Assembly (NCBI GenBank): GCA_017469785.1
Contig: JAFUFU010000045.1
Location: forward strand, 124,001-188,000
DNA: 64,000 nt
Direction of reading: 5' to 3'
Source of the DNA: Treponema sp.
GTDB lineage: Bacteria > Spirochaetota > Spirochaetia > Treponematales > Treponemataceae
Shown piece by piece: positions 51,723-60,531 of this stretch. Position numbers and translations under genes: made by a program. The notes beneath the pieces were generated by a model, which did not search any database, was not told where the DNA came from, and saw only the letters and a list, made by a program, of their open reading frames with translations. Every line of letters starts with the position of its first letter. Within the stretch, counting starts at the first letter, position 1.

Positions 51723-52772
51723 ATGAAAAAGTTTGTCGTTTTTACACTTATGCTGGCTCTGTTTGCCTCATGCTCGTCGGTTGTAGTTCCAAATTATATA
51801 GTTGATTATTCGGACAAGGGGCGTGAGGAGCGTCGGTTGGAAGAAGAGCGTATTGCCGCCGAAAAAGCCGAAAAACGAAAGGCTCGTATGCAGGGCTATT
51901 CCGATGAGGGTGAAAGCGACGTGTCGCAATATATTGCAAAAAAAGAGATTAAAGTTGACCGGGATAAATGCATAAGAATCGTCCAGATTTCAGATTTTCA
52001 TTCCGCGATGTTCGGAAGCAATGAGGACACGCTGATTCAAAAAATCAAGGATGCCAGCCCGGATTTGATAGTTTTGACCGGCGACATTTTTGATTTTGAG
52101 ACGAAATATGCCCGTCCTGTTGAGCATGTGCGCTATTTGATTGACGGTATCAAGGATATCGCGCCATTCTATTATGTTTCTGGAAATCACGAGTTCTACG
52201 CATATCATGAAGAGGAATTCAATTACATCATCACTGACAGGGGCGGAATCGTTATCGAGGGAAAAGCCCTGGCTCTCACTGTTCCGCTGGGGAAAATCAT
52301 CCTTGCGGGGCTTCCCGATCCTTTCATTGACCTTTCCATTGAAGAGCGCAGGAAGGCGAAGGACAATAAAGAAAAATACCTTGAGCGCATCTCCGCTTTG
52401 AAGAGTGAGACAGAGGCGCTCCAGCAGAAAATGGCTCTTGCAGGGGAAAAAGTTCTCTGTACGGTTCTGCTGGCCCACCGCCCAGAGTATATTGACGATT
52501 ACAAGAAGGCCGGATGCTTTGACCTTGTTCTGAGCGGACACACTCACGGCGGCCTCTGGAAATTCGGGAAAATCATCAAGGGGGTGTACGCTCCCAATCA
52601 GGGATTTTTCCCGAAATATGCCGGCGGGCTTTACGAGTTCTTTGATGAAGAAAAGCCCTCCGCGCTGGTAATCAGCCGGGGGCTTTCATATCAGAAGCCT
52701 GCGATTCCGCGAATCGGCAACAATCCGGAACTTGTCGTCATCGACATTGTTCCCCATGAAAGCCGATTCTAG
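51723..52772 (+). CDS. Metallophosphoesterase lipoprotein
   Basis: 349 residues from ATG 51723; lipobox LFASC (Cys17). After a charged, coiled spacer (RRLEEERIAAEKAEKRKARM) comes a calcineurin-like phosphoesterase with all metal motifs: QISDFHSAMFG, LTGDIFDF, SGNHEFY, LAHRPEY and SGHTHGG. Resembles YkuE/YaeI-type enzymes that hydrolyse phospholipid or UDP-lipid substrates at the envelope. No Shine-Dalgarno; TATACT ends 8 bases before the start. Convergent with the glucanase gene, 4 bp apart. Confidence 0.88.
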   Translation: MKKFVVFTLMLALFASCSSVVVPNYIVDYSDKGREERRLEEERIAAEKAEKRKARMQGYSDEGESDVSQYIAKKEIKVDRDKCIRIVQISDFHSAMFGSNEDTLIQKIKDASPDLIVLTGDIFDFETKYARPVEHVRYLIDGIKDIAPFYYVSGNHEFYAYHEEEFNYIITDRGGIVIEGKALALTVPLGKIILAGLPDPFIDLSIEERRKAKDNKEKYLERISALKSETEALQQKMALAGEKVLCTVLLAHRPEYIDDYKKAGCFDLVLSGHTHGGLWKFGKIIKGVYAPNQGFFPKYAGGLYEFFDEEKPSALVISRGLSYQKPAIPRIGNNPELVVIDIVPHESRF

Positions 52773-52776
52773 TCTT

Positions 52777-54960
52777 TTAGAATCCGAGGCGAACCCAAAT
52801 CTTCTGGCAGTCAATTACGACCGTCGTTGAAGACTGTTCGTGTACGTCATCATAGCAGAATCCGTATGCAAGGCCGTTGTTTGTGCTGATGCTGTGCCAG
52901 AATCCAGAGTAGTAGTTTGCCGCACCTGTCTGATAGTAAGCATCGTTATAGCTTGCCGGTGCTGGTGCGCTTGTGTAGCCCCAGGCCGGATTGTCAGAGC
53001 GTGTAGCAACGTGGCGGTTGAGGGCAGCGCAGACCCATGCCTGAAGAGCCGGTTCCATGCCGTTACCCTTGGTGTCTGTTGCAAGGCAGCCAGAGCCTTC
53101 AAACGCCTGCTCTGTTGTTGGCTTGCCGTATACCCAGTATGTTTCGCCCACGCGGCACATTGCAGGATTGTATGTCTCCGTGCAGTAGAATTTGAGATTC
53201 GTTCCGTCGCTTGTAAGGATGAATTTACCCTGAGCATGATTTACGGTTGTTGAATGTGTGGTCCAGTAGTTCCATACTTCGTTGATGTATCCGTCAAGGT
53301 AATTCTTGTTGAATTTGCTTGATTTTCCGGGGCATACGATGCGGTAGGTCTCAGCCAGACAGTCGAAATCATTTGAAACGCCTTTTTGAGCCATGTAATT
53401 GCGGTATGCCTGGTAAACTTCTTCACGAGAGGCTGTGACACCAGTCTGTGTGAAAAGTCCGTCGCCGTTTGAGCGTACAGAGCCGTTTGAAGCGTAAGCT
53501 GTGATAAGAGCCGGGAATCCGAACTGGTCAACCTGAGTTGTGTTTACCCATGTTACGCCGTCATTGCGGATTGTGTACTCAAGCCAGTCATAGTATTTGT
53601 TGTAATCCGGGTCTCCTGGATTTGCGATTGACGGGAATACAACGCCTACTCCGTTCTCCGGGCCGTGAATGCTCATTTTTGAACCGTAAGAGTAGAAGAT
53701 TCGTGCGCCGTTGGTGTTTTTAGGAATGTTGAACACTCGTCGGCCGTTTGTTCCGTTGTTATCTTCGATAGTGTATGAATAGTTGTCGCAGTATTCATTT
53801 GCGCCGACAGCCTTGTAAGTTCCGTCCGGGCGGCCCCAGTAATAGATACCGTCATTTCGCTGGTAGAGGACTACGATAAAGATTTCATTGTTCTTGAATT
53901 TTCCGTTTGTTACGTTTTCAAAAGTGAATGAGACATATCCGTCGTTTTTAGGAGCGGCAAGGCTTGAATATGCAGAAACAGCCTGGGCTTCAGTAACAGC
54001 GAGTGCTCCAGAAAGACCATAATCCGGCTGTGGCTGAACTACTGGAGACGTAGGGTCGGAACCGACCTTCTCGACTTTCCAGAGCTGGGCGTCACTGCCG
54101 TTCCAAGTCCACTGCTGGACGTTTGCGCCGTCATCTGTTGAGGCAGCAGAAACATCGAGGACTTTTCCTGAGTGCTTGTTCACGATTTTGTAGTATCCGC
54201 TGCTCTGCTTTTCAAATTTCCAGAGCTGGTTTGCAGTCTTATTGTTGTCCCACTGAAGGACGTTTACTCCGTCTCCAGTGCCCCAGTCAGCAACGTCAAG
54301 ACAGAATCCTGAATGGACAGAGACGATTGCGTAATATCCGTCTCCGGCGTTTTCGAGCTTCCACTGCTGGTTAGCCTGATTGTCGCCGAGTCCCCACTGA
54401 TGGATGTTGGTTCCGTGGGTGTTTGACCATTCTGCAACATCAAGGCCTTTGTTAGAGCACTTTGCGACGATAGTGTAAGCGGAAGTGCTTGAAAATTCTC
54501 CAGAATCTGCTCCAGAGCCGGTCTCCACACCGTAAGTGATTCGTGACCATGAAGTCGTATCAGCAAGAGTTCCCTGAGGAACGATTTTTTCGACTCCGCC
54601 GTCATTTACGAGAACGCCGACATAGATTTTTGCGTCGCCTGTGAATGTAGGATGGCTCAAGGTGTAAGAATAGACACCATTGCTGTAGCTCATTTCCTGA
54701 TTTGCAAGGACAAGACCCGCGCCGTTTCCTTCACTGACAAAAAGACGGGCGAAATTCTTCTGACTTCCCGCATTATAAGAGACGGTAAGGCTTCCGTTTG
54801 TCATTCCTGTGACAGAAAGCTCCCCGTTCGAGCCTGAATAGAGCGTCCGTATGACTCCCTGGTTTTCATCGGAGCTGTTACCGATGTCGCTGCAGGACAT
54901 CATGCCAAGTGCCGCGCCAGCCATGAGAGAAAGGGCCATACACTTCATAAAACGATTCAT
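52777..54960 (-). CDS. Secreted lipoprotein with ricin-type lectin and GH64 beta-1,3-glucanase domains
   Basis: 727 residues from ATG 54960 (GGAGGATTAT upstream); lipobox GMMSC. Residues ~30-140 are beta-rich with TGMTNGSLTVSYNAGS. Residues ~155-305 form a ricin B-type trefoil with repeated QxW units (NQQWKLEN, NQLWKFEK, AQLWKVEK), a sugar-binding module. Residues ~345-727 match GH64 thaumatin-like glucanases: VVLYQRNDGIYYWG, YDWLEYTI, TTQVDQFGFPALITAY. It should bind and cut beta-1,3-glucan of fungi or plants at the cell surface. Confidence 0.85.
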   Translation of the reverse strand: MNRFMKCMALSLMAGAALGMMSCSDIGNSSDENQGVIRTLYSGSNGELSVTGMTNGSLTVSYNAGSQKNFARLFVSEGNGAGLVLANQEMSYSNGVYSYTLSHPTFTGDAKIYVGVLVNDGGVEKIVPQGTLADTTSWSRITYGVETGSGADSGEFSSTSAYTIVAKCSNKGLDVAEWSNTHGTNIHQWGLGDNQANQQWKLENAGDGYYAIVSVHSGFCLDVADWGTGDGVNVLQWDNNKTANQLWKFEKQSSGYYKIVNKHSGKVLDVSAASTDDGANVQQWTWNGSDAQLWKVEKVGSDPTSPVVQPQPDYGLSGALAVTEAQAVSAYSSLAAPKNDGYVSFTFENVTNGKFKNNEIFIVVLYQRNDGIYYWGRPDGTYKAVGANEYCDNYSYTIEDNNGTNGRRVFNIPKNTNGARIFYSYGSKMSIHGPENGVGVVFPSIANPGDPDYNKYYDWLEYTIRNDGVTWVNTTQVDQFGFPALITAYASNGSVRSNGDGLFTQTGVTASREEVYQAYRNYMAQKGVSNDFDCLAETYRIVCPGKSSKFNKNYLDGYINEVWNYWTTHSTTVNHAQGKFILTSDGTNLKFYCTETYNPAMCRVGETYWVYGKPTTEQAFEGSGCLATDTKGNGMEPALQAWVCAALNRHVATRSDNPAWGYTSAPAPASYNDAYYQTGAANYYSGFWHSISTNNGLAYGFCYDDVHEQSSTTVVIDCQKIWVRLGF

Positions 54961-55085
54961 ATAATCCTCCACATTTTTGTTTTATCTAGATTTTCAACCG
55001 GGATTTTAAAAAAAGAAAGTAGGCTGGATTTTGGAAAGGTTTGAATTTATGGTGAGAAAATTTTCGGTTTTTGACTGATTTGAAG

Positions 55086-55116
55086 AAAAAAAACGGCAGC
55101 GCTTGCTACACTGCCG
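55086..55116 (-). terminator. Intrinsic terminator after the Ig-like lipoprotein gene
   Basis: Minus strand CGGCAG/CTGCCG stem, 11-base loop, then TTTTTTTT. Confidence 0.75.
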
Positions 55117-55153
55117 AAAAATTTCAATTTTTTTTGCGCCCGTAAAGTTTGCA

Positions 55154-55212
55154 AGAATACAGGCACTATCCCCGCCGTACCAGAGGACACTGGCCGATAG
55201 GCCGGGGATTTG
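55154..55212 (+). other. Long hairpin in the 3' region of the Ig-like lipoprotein gene
   Basis: ATCCCCG...CGGGGAT arms enclose a second CCAG/CTGG stem; on the plus strand a TTTGTTTTTT tract follows, as in a terminator. No plus-strand gene precedes it, so it may end antisense transcription or be part of the lipoprotein mRNA 3' end. Confidence 0.35.
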
Positions 55213-55234
55213 TTTTTTGGATGATGAGGGGTGG

Positions 55235-56800
55235 TTACTCGACTGTTTGAACAGCTGAGAGTTTCTGGATACGCAATGCCCGGTCATTTGCTAACGTTAC
55301 AGTATCGTCAGTTGTTGTAGTATTCATAGCTGTAGCGATTTTATATGTACCAGAAGATAAATTACTATAAGTGTAAGTTACTACGGTGTCTCCTTTTATG
55401 GTTGATTCCGTGAGGTTTTCGTTAGATGTATCATATGTGGCTGTTACAGCATTACCTTCCGAATCATATACAAAAATATCACTTGTGTTCGATGAACTTG
55501 TGCTTCGAGCAGAAATAGAAAGATTCGCAGTTCCTGTTACTGTGAATTCAATGTAGTCTGTCATATTAGAAACTACGCCATTTCCACAAGATTTATTAAG
55601 ATTAATGTATGTTACCTTCGTCTGCTGACTGTTGATAACCCATGTTGAAGTATTACCAGCAATTTTGAAATATTTCTTGTTGTCTAAAGTTCTGCCATCG
55701 CTTATTGGAACATTTGTCATGCCTTCTGAGATTGTGTTTAGTTCAGTGGTTGTAAGAATCGTATCTTTTGCTGGAGAACCTGACAAATCCAATTCAAACG
55801 TTCCGCTTTGAATCGTCAAATCCTCAGTTACTGTAATCGTTGCTGTAGCACTGAATGAACCGACTGTAGCTTTGATTGTTGCGCTTCCTGCCGCTGCACC
55901 TGTAACAGTGATTTCAGCACCTGTTGTCGCGCTAAGAGTTACCTTTGTTTCACCTTCGGTAATGCTCCAAGCGACGGTTTTATCTTCTGTGGTTGTTGAA
56001 GGTGTGATTGTTGCAGTTAAAGTTGTGGAATCACCAACTTTGATTTCGTCAGAACTTGCGCTGACAGACACTCCCGTGATAGGTACCGGCGTGACTTCTT
56101 CAACGTCGTTTAATGCGCTGAGTCTAAAAATTCGGCAGCCCAACGCGTAAATGTAGTACACGCCACCGTCAAGCTCACCCAAATCAAACTTTTCGGCATT
56201 TACAATGGTATTAGCTTCGCTTGTGAATGTCTTTTGATCGACTTTTGTTCCGCTTGAATTTGTAACGACAATCCAGCGACCGTCGTTACTTCCGTTTCCT
56301 GCTACCATAAGTTCAACATTTGCTTTGTATTTGATAGTGAGAGCAAATTTTCCTTTGTAGCCAGTTCCTGCATCGTTTACGGCGTCAGTTCCGCCCGTGA
56401 CATAAATTCCAGCTCCTTTTGTCGGTTCTTCTGCTGATGTCTTGAATTTTGATGCACTTCCGTCAACAAATTTGAAAGAAGCACCGATTCCGCTTTTTGT
56501 TGTGTCATTATTCAGCGTTGCAACGCTTGTAAAATCAGCCCCTGCTGCAAGTGTTGCAGTGATGCCTGTCGGCACTGCACTAGCATTCACGAAATCCCAG
56601 AGAGCGTCAACTTTTGTTGGTGTGTCGAAGTCTTCCTCTTGTTCTCCAGAGCCGGATCCTGAGCCAGAACCAGAGCCACCACCATTGTCTGTTGCGCTGT
56701 CAAATGCTCCGCCTGCGCCATGTGGGGTACATGAAATCAATGCGCCCAAAAGAAGAGTGCCGGCTGCGAGCAAGGCAGCGGCTTTTGTGAGTCTTTTCAT
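55235..56800 (-). CDS. Surface lipoprotein with Ig-like (BIG2) domain
   Basis: 521 residues from ATG 56800 (GGAGGACAAA upstream); lipobox ALISC, then a Gly/Ser stretch GGGSGSGSGSGSGEQEED as a flexible linker. Residues ~60-245 form a beta-sandwich that looks carbohydrate-binding (LWDFVNASAVP, TLNNDTTKSGIG, GGVYYIYALGCRIFRL). Residues ~250-330 are a bacterial Ig-like BIG2 domain (TGVSVSASSDEIKVGDSTT). The rest is another beta domain (~345-521) with YIEFTVTGTANLSISARS. No catalytic domain seen; probably a glycan-binding or adhesion protein. Its promoter contains a G10 tract. Confidence 0.75.
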   Translation of the reverse strand: MKRLTKAAALLAAGTLLLGALISCTPHGAGGAFDSATDNGGGSGSGSGSGSGEQEEDFDTPTKVDALWDFVNASAVPTGITATLAAGADFTSVATLNNDTTKSGIGASFKFVDGSASKFKTSAEEPTKGAGIYVTGGTDAVNDAGTGYKGKFALTIKYKANVELMVAGNGSNDGRWIVVTNSSGTKVDQKTFTSEANTIVNAEKFDLGELDGGVYYIYALGCRIFRLSALNDVEEVTPVPITGVSVSASSDEIKVGDSTTLTATITPSTTTEDKTVAWSITEGETKVTLSATTGAEITVTGAAAGSATIKATVGSFSATATITVTEDLTIQSGTFELDLSGSPAKDTILTTTELNTISEGMTNVPISDGRTLDNKKYFKIAGNTSTWVINSQQTKVTYINLNKSCGNGVVSNMTDYIEFTVTGTANLSISARSTSSSNTSDIFVYDSEGNAVTATYDTSNENLTESTIKGDTVVTYTYSNLSSGTYKIATAMNTTTTDDTVTLANDRALRIQKLSAVQTVE

Positions 56801-56873
56801 TTTGTCCTCCATTTTTGTGTAAAAACACAGACCAAAGGAATTTTTAAGCAAGATGAATCCCTAGGTCATTTGG

Positions 56874-56904
56874 ATTATATTTTAATATACGGGGGGGGGG
56901 TAAT
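56874..56904 (-). promoter_or_regulatory. Promoter of the Ig-like lipoprotein gene with a G10/C10 tract
   Basis: Minus strand: TATAAT (56879-56874). The ten-cytosine run (G10 at 56891-56900 on the plus strand) lies about 11-20 bases upstream, filling the spacer and -35 position. No fixed good -35 exists; the nearest is ATTACC, whose distance depends on tract length. Confidence 0.6.
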
Positions 56905-56956
56905 ATTCTGACTGAAAGTTGTAAACTTCTGCTAAATTTGGAAAATAACGTTATGA

Positions 56957-57814
56957 TTACTTAGACTCGCGATATGGCTTGAACCAATTCTGGAAAAGAA
57001 GCGTCCATGACTCACATTCTTTTTCCGAATTGTTTCCGTCGGGATTTGCTGTTTCTTCTGTTGCCAAGGCAAGGGCGTGTTTTCCCCTGTTGAAGAGATG
57101 ATATTCAAAATCAATTCCCCGCTCATAGAGGGCGTTCGCAAGCAGCAGGGTGTTTTTTGCCGGAACGGCTTCGTCCTGAAGCGTGTGCCAGATGAATGTG
57201 GGCGGAAAGTCCTCCGTGATGTTTTTTTCTATTGAAACGACATCGCGCATTGTTTCTTTGCCAAGCATCCTGCAAATCTCGGCCGCCTCTTCCTGAGAAA
57301 TTGAGCCGATTACGTTCTGAATGGAGCCTTCATGGCAGAAAGGCTCATCGGCGGTAATCACCGGATAGCTCAAAAGCAGGTAATTCGGGCGCATCTCTTC
57401 GCTTGTGTAAGGGACATATTTTCTGAGAAAAGGAGAATTCCAGAAGCAGCCGAGACTTGCCGCCAGGTGTCCGCCGGCGGAAAAGCCTGCGAGTATTATT
57501 TTTTGTGAGTCAACGTGCCATTCCCGCGCTTTTTGGCGTATAAGGGCCACCGCGCCGGCGGCATCGCAGAGGGCTTCTGGATAGCGCATGGGAGACAGCT
57601 TGTAGTGAAGGATTGCGGCATGATAACCCATGGAATTCATTCTGACGGCGATTGCTTCTTGTTCTCGCTGGCCGTAATGTGAATATCCGCCGCCGGGAAT
57701 TACCAGCACGAGTGGCCTGAGCCTGTCAGCGGAAAATTTCGGATAATTTTGAAGAATGTATGTAGTTATGGAAGAATTTTTTGAATTTTCAAGATTGAAT
57801 GTTTCGTGAATCAT
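56957..57814 (-). CDS. Alpha/beta-hydrolase, carbohydrate-esterase-like
   Basis: 285 residues, no signal peptide. Family features: LVIPGGGYSHYGQRE (oxyanion region), nucleophile elbow GFSAGGHLA (Ser in GxSxG, near residue 111), late acid in HTLQDEAVP and histidine in NRGKHALAL. This is the BD-FAE/acetyl-xylan-esterase-like group that removes acetyl or feruloyl groups from plant glycans or their oligomers. Cytoplasmic location suggests action on imported oligosaccharides. Stands alone; a hairpin lies about 60 bases upstream. Confidence 0.85.
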   Translation of the reverse strand: MIHETFNLENSKNSSITTYILQNYPKFSADRLRPLVLVIPGGGYSHYGQREQEAIAVRMNSMGYHAAILHYKLSPMRYPEALCDAAGAVALIRQKAREWHVDSQKIILAGFSAGGHLAASLGCFWNSPFLRKYVPYTSEEMRPNYLLLSYPVITADEPFCHEGSIQNVIGSISQEEAAEICRMLGKETMRDVVSIEKNITEDFPPTFIWHTLQDEAVPAKNTLLLANALYERGIDFEYHLFNRGKHALALATEETANPDGNNSEKECESWTLLFQNWFKPYRESK

Positions 57815-57869
57815 GGATTTAGTATAAAATATTGGGGGTGGCGGGGCAAGGGAGACTTCCCCCTTCTTT

Positions 57870-57914
57870 AAAAAAAGAAACCACCCGCTTAAAGGAGGAG
57901 AAACGGCGGGTGGT
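57870..57914 (-). terminator. Hairpin with T-tract upstream of the esterase gene
   Basis: ACCACCCGC/GCGGGTGGT arms (9 bp), then on the minus strand TTTCTTTTTTT. The 17-base loop reads AAAGGAGG on the plus strand (CCTCCTTT on the minus). No minus-strand gene is seen immediately upstream, so it may be an attenuator in the esterase leader or block read-through. Confidence 0.45.
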
Positions 57915-58092
57915 TTTGGTGACTGCTTCCAACGGAAGTGTCTTGCAACTACGTTGCTTTTCTTGCTGCTGACTATATATTAGACATTTTGGAGATTTTA
58001 ATCAATAGTTTTTTTGAAAAATATTGAAAATATTACTGTTTTTTACGAAAATAACAGAAAATTATGCGGTTGTTCGCAAGGGGTAACATAAA

Positions 58093-58800
58093 ATGAAAAA
58101 AATTGGAATTATTGGTGCTATGGAAGTGGAGGTAAACTTCCTGCGCAAGCTGATGGGGGATTCTGTCACAAAAACTGAAGCCGGTGGAATTTTGTTTGAG
58201 GAGGGGAAAATTCACGGTGTGGATGCCGTTCTCGTCCGTTCCGGGGTCGGCAAGGTAAACGCGGCTCTGTGCGCGCAGCGGCTCGCTCTCCAGTTTGCCT
58301 GCTCCCACATCATCAACACGGGAATCGCCGGGGCAATGGCTCACGGTCTTGGCGTTATGGATTTCGTTGTTTCCAGCGATGCTGTCTATCACGATGTGGA
58401 CGCAACCGGATTCGGCTACAAAGTTGGTCAGATTCCACAGATGGACGTGTTTTCTTTTGAGGCTGATAAAAACATGGTTGAGGCGGCTAAAAAAGCTTTC
58501 AGTGAATCTGAGCTTGCAGAGGGGCACAAGATGATTGAGGGCAGAATCGCGACTGGCGATCAATTTATCAGTGAAAAAGGTATAAAGGCCAAAATCGCCG
58601 AGAATTTTTCACCGGCCTGTGTTGAAATGGAAGGAGCTGCAATCGCTCATGCCTCTTATCTGAACAAAGTGCCCTTCGTGATTTTGCGATGCATGAGCGA
58701 CATGGCGGACGACCTCAGCTCAAACGGCTACGATTTCAATGAACCTGTTGCCGCAGAACTGAGTGCCCGCGTCGTTGAAAAAATGATTCAGCTGATATAA
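58093..58800 (+). CDS. mtn: MTA/SAH nucleosidase
   Basis: 235-residue enzyme that cleaves adenine from 5'-methylthioadenosine and S-adenosylhomocysteine. Start MKKIGIIGAMEVEV has the catalytic Glu region; RSGVGKVNAA, INTGIAGAM, DQFISE, VEMEGAAIAH and RCMSDMAD are all present. Its SRH product is the substrate of LuxS, encoded convergently 32 bp downstream. AAGGGG before the start. Confidence 0.95.
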   Translation: MKKIGIIGAMEVEVNFLRKLMGDSVTKTEAGGILFEEGKIHGVDAVLVRSGVGKVNAALCAQRLALQFACSHIINTGIAGAMAHGLGVMDFVVSSDAVYHDVDATGFGYKVGQIPQMDVFSFEADKNMVEAAKKAFSESELAEGHKMIEGRIATGDQFISEKGIKAKIAENFSPACVEMEGAAIAHASYLNKVPFVILRCMSDMADDLSSNGYDFNEPVAAELSARVVEKMIQLI

Positions 58801-58832
58801 GGGCAGCTGATAAAAAGGTGCACGGCAGGCTC

Positions 58833-59327
58833 TTAGGCGTCTGCGAAGATTCTGCCGTCATCGAGGGTAACCTGGAGCTTTGTGTATTCGCTGTGGAAGT
58901 CGTTTTTCAGTCGGTCTAAATACCGCTTGCTTTCCCATTTGCACATGGGAAGGTCGTGGAGCAGATAATTTCCGCAGGCTTCCGGGCGTGTGGCGGGAAC
59001 TTCGTCCTGAGTGAGAATCCATTCAAGGCAGCGGATTGTGAGCTTGCGCATGTCCTGCACGTTGTATGAGCCAGTCATGATGATGTACATTCCCGTAAGG
59101 CAGCCCATAGGTCCGACATACACGACGTCCTCTTTTACCTCTGAATTGCGGAACCAGGTGGCCATGAGGTGCTCAAGGCTGTGGATTGCGCTCGGTCCGA
59201 TGGCAGGTTCCTTGTTCGGTTCTGTGATGCGCAAATCAAATGTAGTGAACCCCTTGTCCTCTCGTGAGACGTAGATTCCGGGCTTCAAATGGGTGTGGTC
59301 AATTGTAAAACTTTGAATGACTTCCAT
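58833..59327 (-). CDS. luxS: S-ribosylhomocysteine lyase LuxS
   Basis: 164 residues. Converts S-ribosylhomocysteine to homocysteine and DPD, the precursor of autoinducer-2. Metal site HSLEH and cysteine in GPMGCLTG, substrate region GYNVQDM-like SYNVQDMRKL. The ATG at 59327 is preferred over that at 59333 because GGGAGC is then correctly spaced. With mtn it completes the two-step activated-methyl-cycle route; whether AI-2 is used as a signal is unknown. Confidence 0.95.
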   Translation of the reverse strand: MEVIQSFTIDHTHLKPGIYVSREDKGFTTFDLRITEPNKEPAIGPSAIHSLEHLMATWFRNSEVKEDVVYVGPMGCLTGMYIIMTGSYNVQDMRKLTIRCLEWILTQDEVPATRPEACGNYLLHDLPMCKWESKRYLDRLKNDFHSEYTKLQVTLDDGRIFADA

Positions 59328-59491
59328 AAACATTGCTCCCTGCAGTTTTTTCTATTATTATAGTGATGCTCCGTAACGTAAACAATAGCGAATCCGCGCC
59401 TGCCGCCTGATGATTTTAGCCTATTTCCTAATCTTGTTCTTTTTGATAGAATCAATTGAGCGGTTTCCGCTATTTTTATGGAGATTACAAA

Positions 59492-60466
59492 ATGAAAGAA
59501 CTTTCTAAGTTGATGGATTTCCGACCAAGCATTAAGGTCGTTGACGCGACGCTCCGTGACGGTGGTTTGGTTAATGATTTTTATTTCCCGGAAGGATTTG
59601 CAAAGGCACTTTACGAAGCGAATGTAAAAGCCGGCGTTGATTATATGGAATTCGGCTATCGTGCCGACAAGGAAATGTTCGACGAGTCAAAATTCGGGCC
59701 GTGCAAATTTTCTAGCGATGACTTTATCCGCTCTGTTGTCGGTGAGAATGACACAGATTTGAAAATTGCGATTATGGCTGATGTGGGCCGCTGCAACTAC
59801 AAGCAGGATATTCAGGAAAAGGCAAACAGCCCGGTTGATTTGATCCGGGTCGCAACATACACTCACCAGATGCCGGGTGCACTCGATATGATTGATGATG
59901 CCAAAAAGAAAGGCTATGAAGTCAGTTGCAATATCATGGCTATTTCTAACGCACAGGAAAGTGATTTGAAGGTTGCCCTTGATTTGCTCGGAAAATCTCC
60001 TGTTGACATCATTTACATCGTTGACAGCTACGGCTCTCTTTACCCGGAGCAGATTGCCCGAATCGCTGACCTTTACGGTGAATTCGCCACAAAATACGGC
60101 AAAAAACTTGGTATGCATGCTCACGACAACCAGAAGCTTGCTTTCGCAAACACAATCGAAGCTGCTGGCGATGGCGTTGATTACCTCGATGCAACTTATG
60201 CCGCAATGGGGCGTGGAGCCGGAAACTGTGCCATGGAACTTTTGCTTGGATTTTTGAAGAATCCGAAATTCAAGCTCTTCCCTGTTATCAAATTTATTGA
60301 AGAATACATGAACCCAATGAAAGAAGCGGGTGTGCGCTGGGGCTTTGACCTGCAGTATCTTTTGACTGGCGTACTCAACCAGCACCCTCGTACTGCAATT
60401 CAGTTCACAAAAGACAAACGCAAGGATTATTCAGAGTTCTACAAAGAAATCACAAGCCAGGAATAA
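59492..60466 (+). CDS. DRE-TIM aldolase-family enzyme (HMGL/4-hydroxy-2-oxovalerate-aldolase-like)
   Basis: 324 residues, TIM-barrel with the metal/substrate motif VVDATLRDGGLVNDF (Arg-Asp after TL), a strand ending IYIVDSYGSLYPEQ and the metal histidines in GMHAHDNQKLAFAN, followed by LDATYAAMGRGAGN. These define the HMG-CoA-lyase/isopropylmalate-synthase/NOV-aldolase superfamily. No C-terminal dsRNA-like or regulatory domain. The reaction (aldol cleavage or acyl condensation of a 2-oxoacid) is not determined. Start set by TATGGAGATTACAAA; a terminator follows. Confidence 0.82.
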   Translation: MKELSKLMDFRPSIKVVDATLRDGGLVNDFYFPEGFAKALYEANVKAGVDYMEFGYRADKEMFDESKFGPCKFSSDDFIRSVVGENDTDLKIAIMADVGRCNYKQDIQEKANSPVDLIRVATYTHQMPGALDMIDDAKKKGYEVSCNIMAISNAQESDLKVALDLLGKSPVDIIYIVDSYGSLYPEQIARIADLYGEFATKYGKKLGMHAHDNQKLAFANTIEAAGDGVDYLDATYAAMGRGAGNCAMELLLGFLKNPKFKLFPVIKFIEEYMNPMKEAGVRWGFDLQYLLTGVLNQHPRTAIQFTKDKRKDYSEFYKEITSQE

Positions 60467-60487
60467 TTTAGAACTTCCCTTTATAAT

Positions 60488-60531
60488 GCAGGAGGTCGTT
60501 TTGATTCATTTCAATGCCCTCCTGTTTTTTT
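60488..60531 (+). terminator. Intrinsic terminator after the aldolase-family gene
   Basis: CAGGAGG/CCTCCTG stem followed by seven T. Confidence 0.85.
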
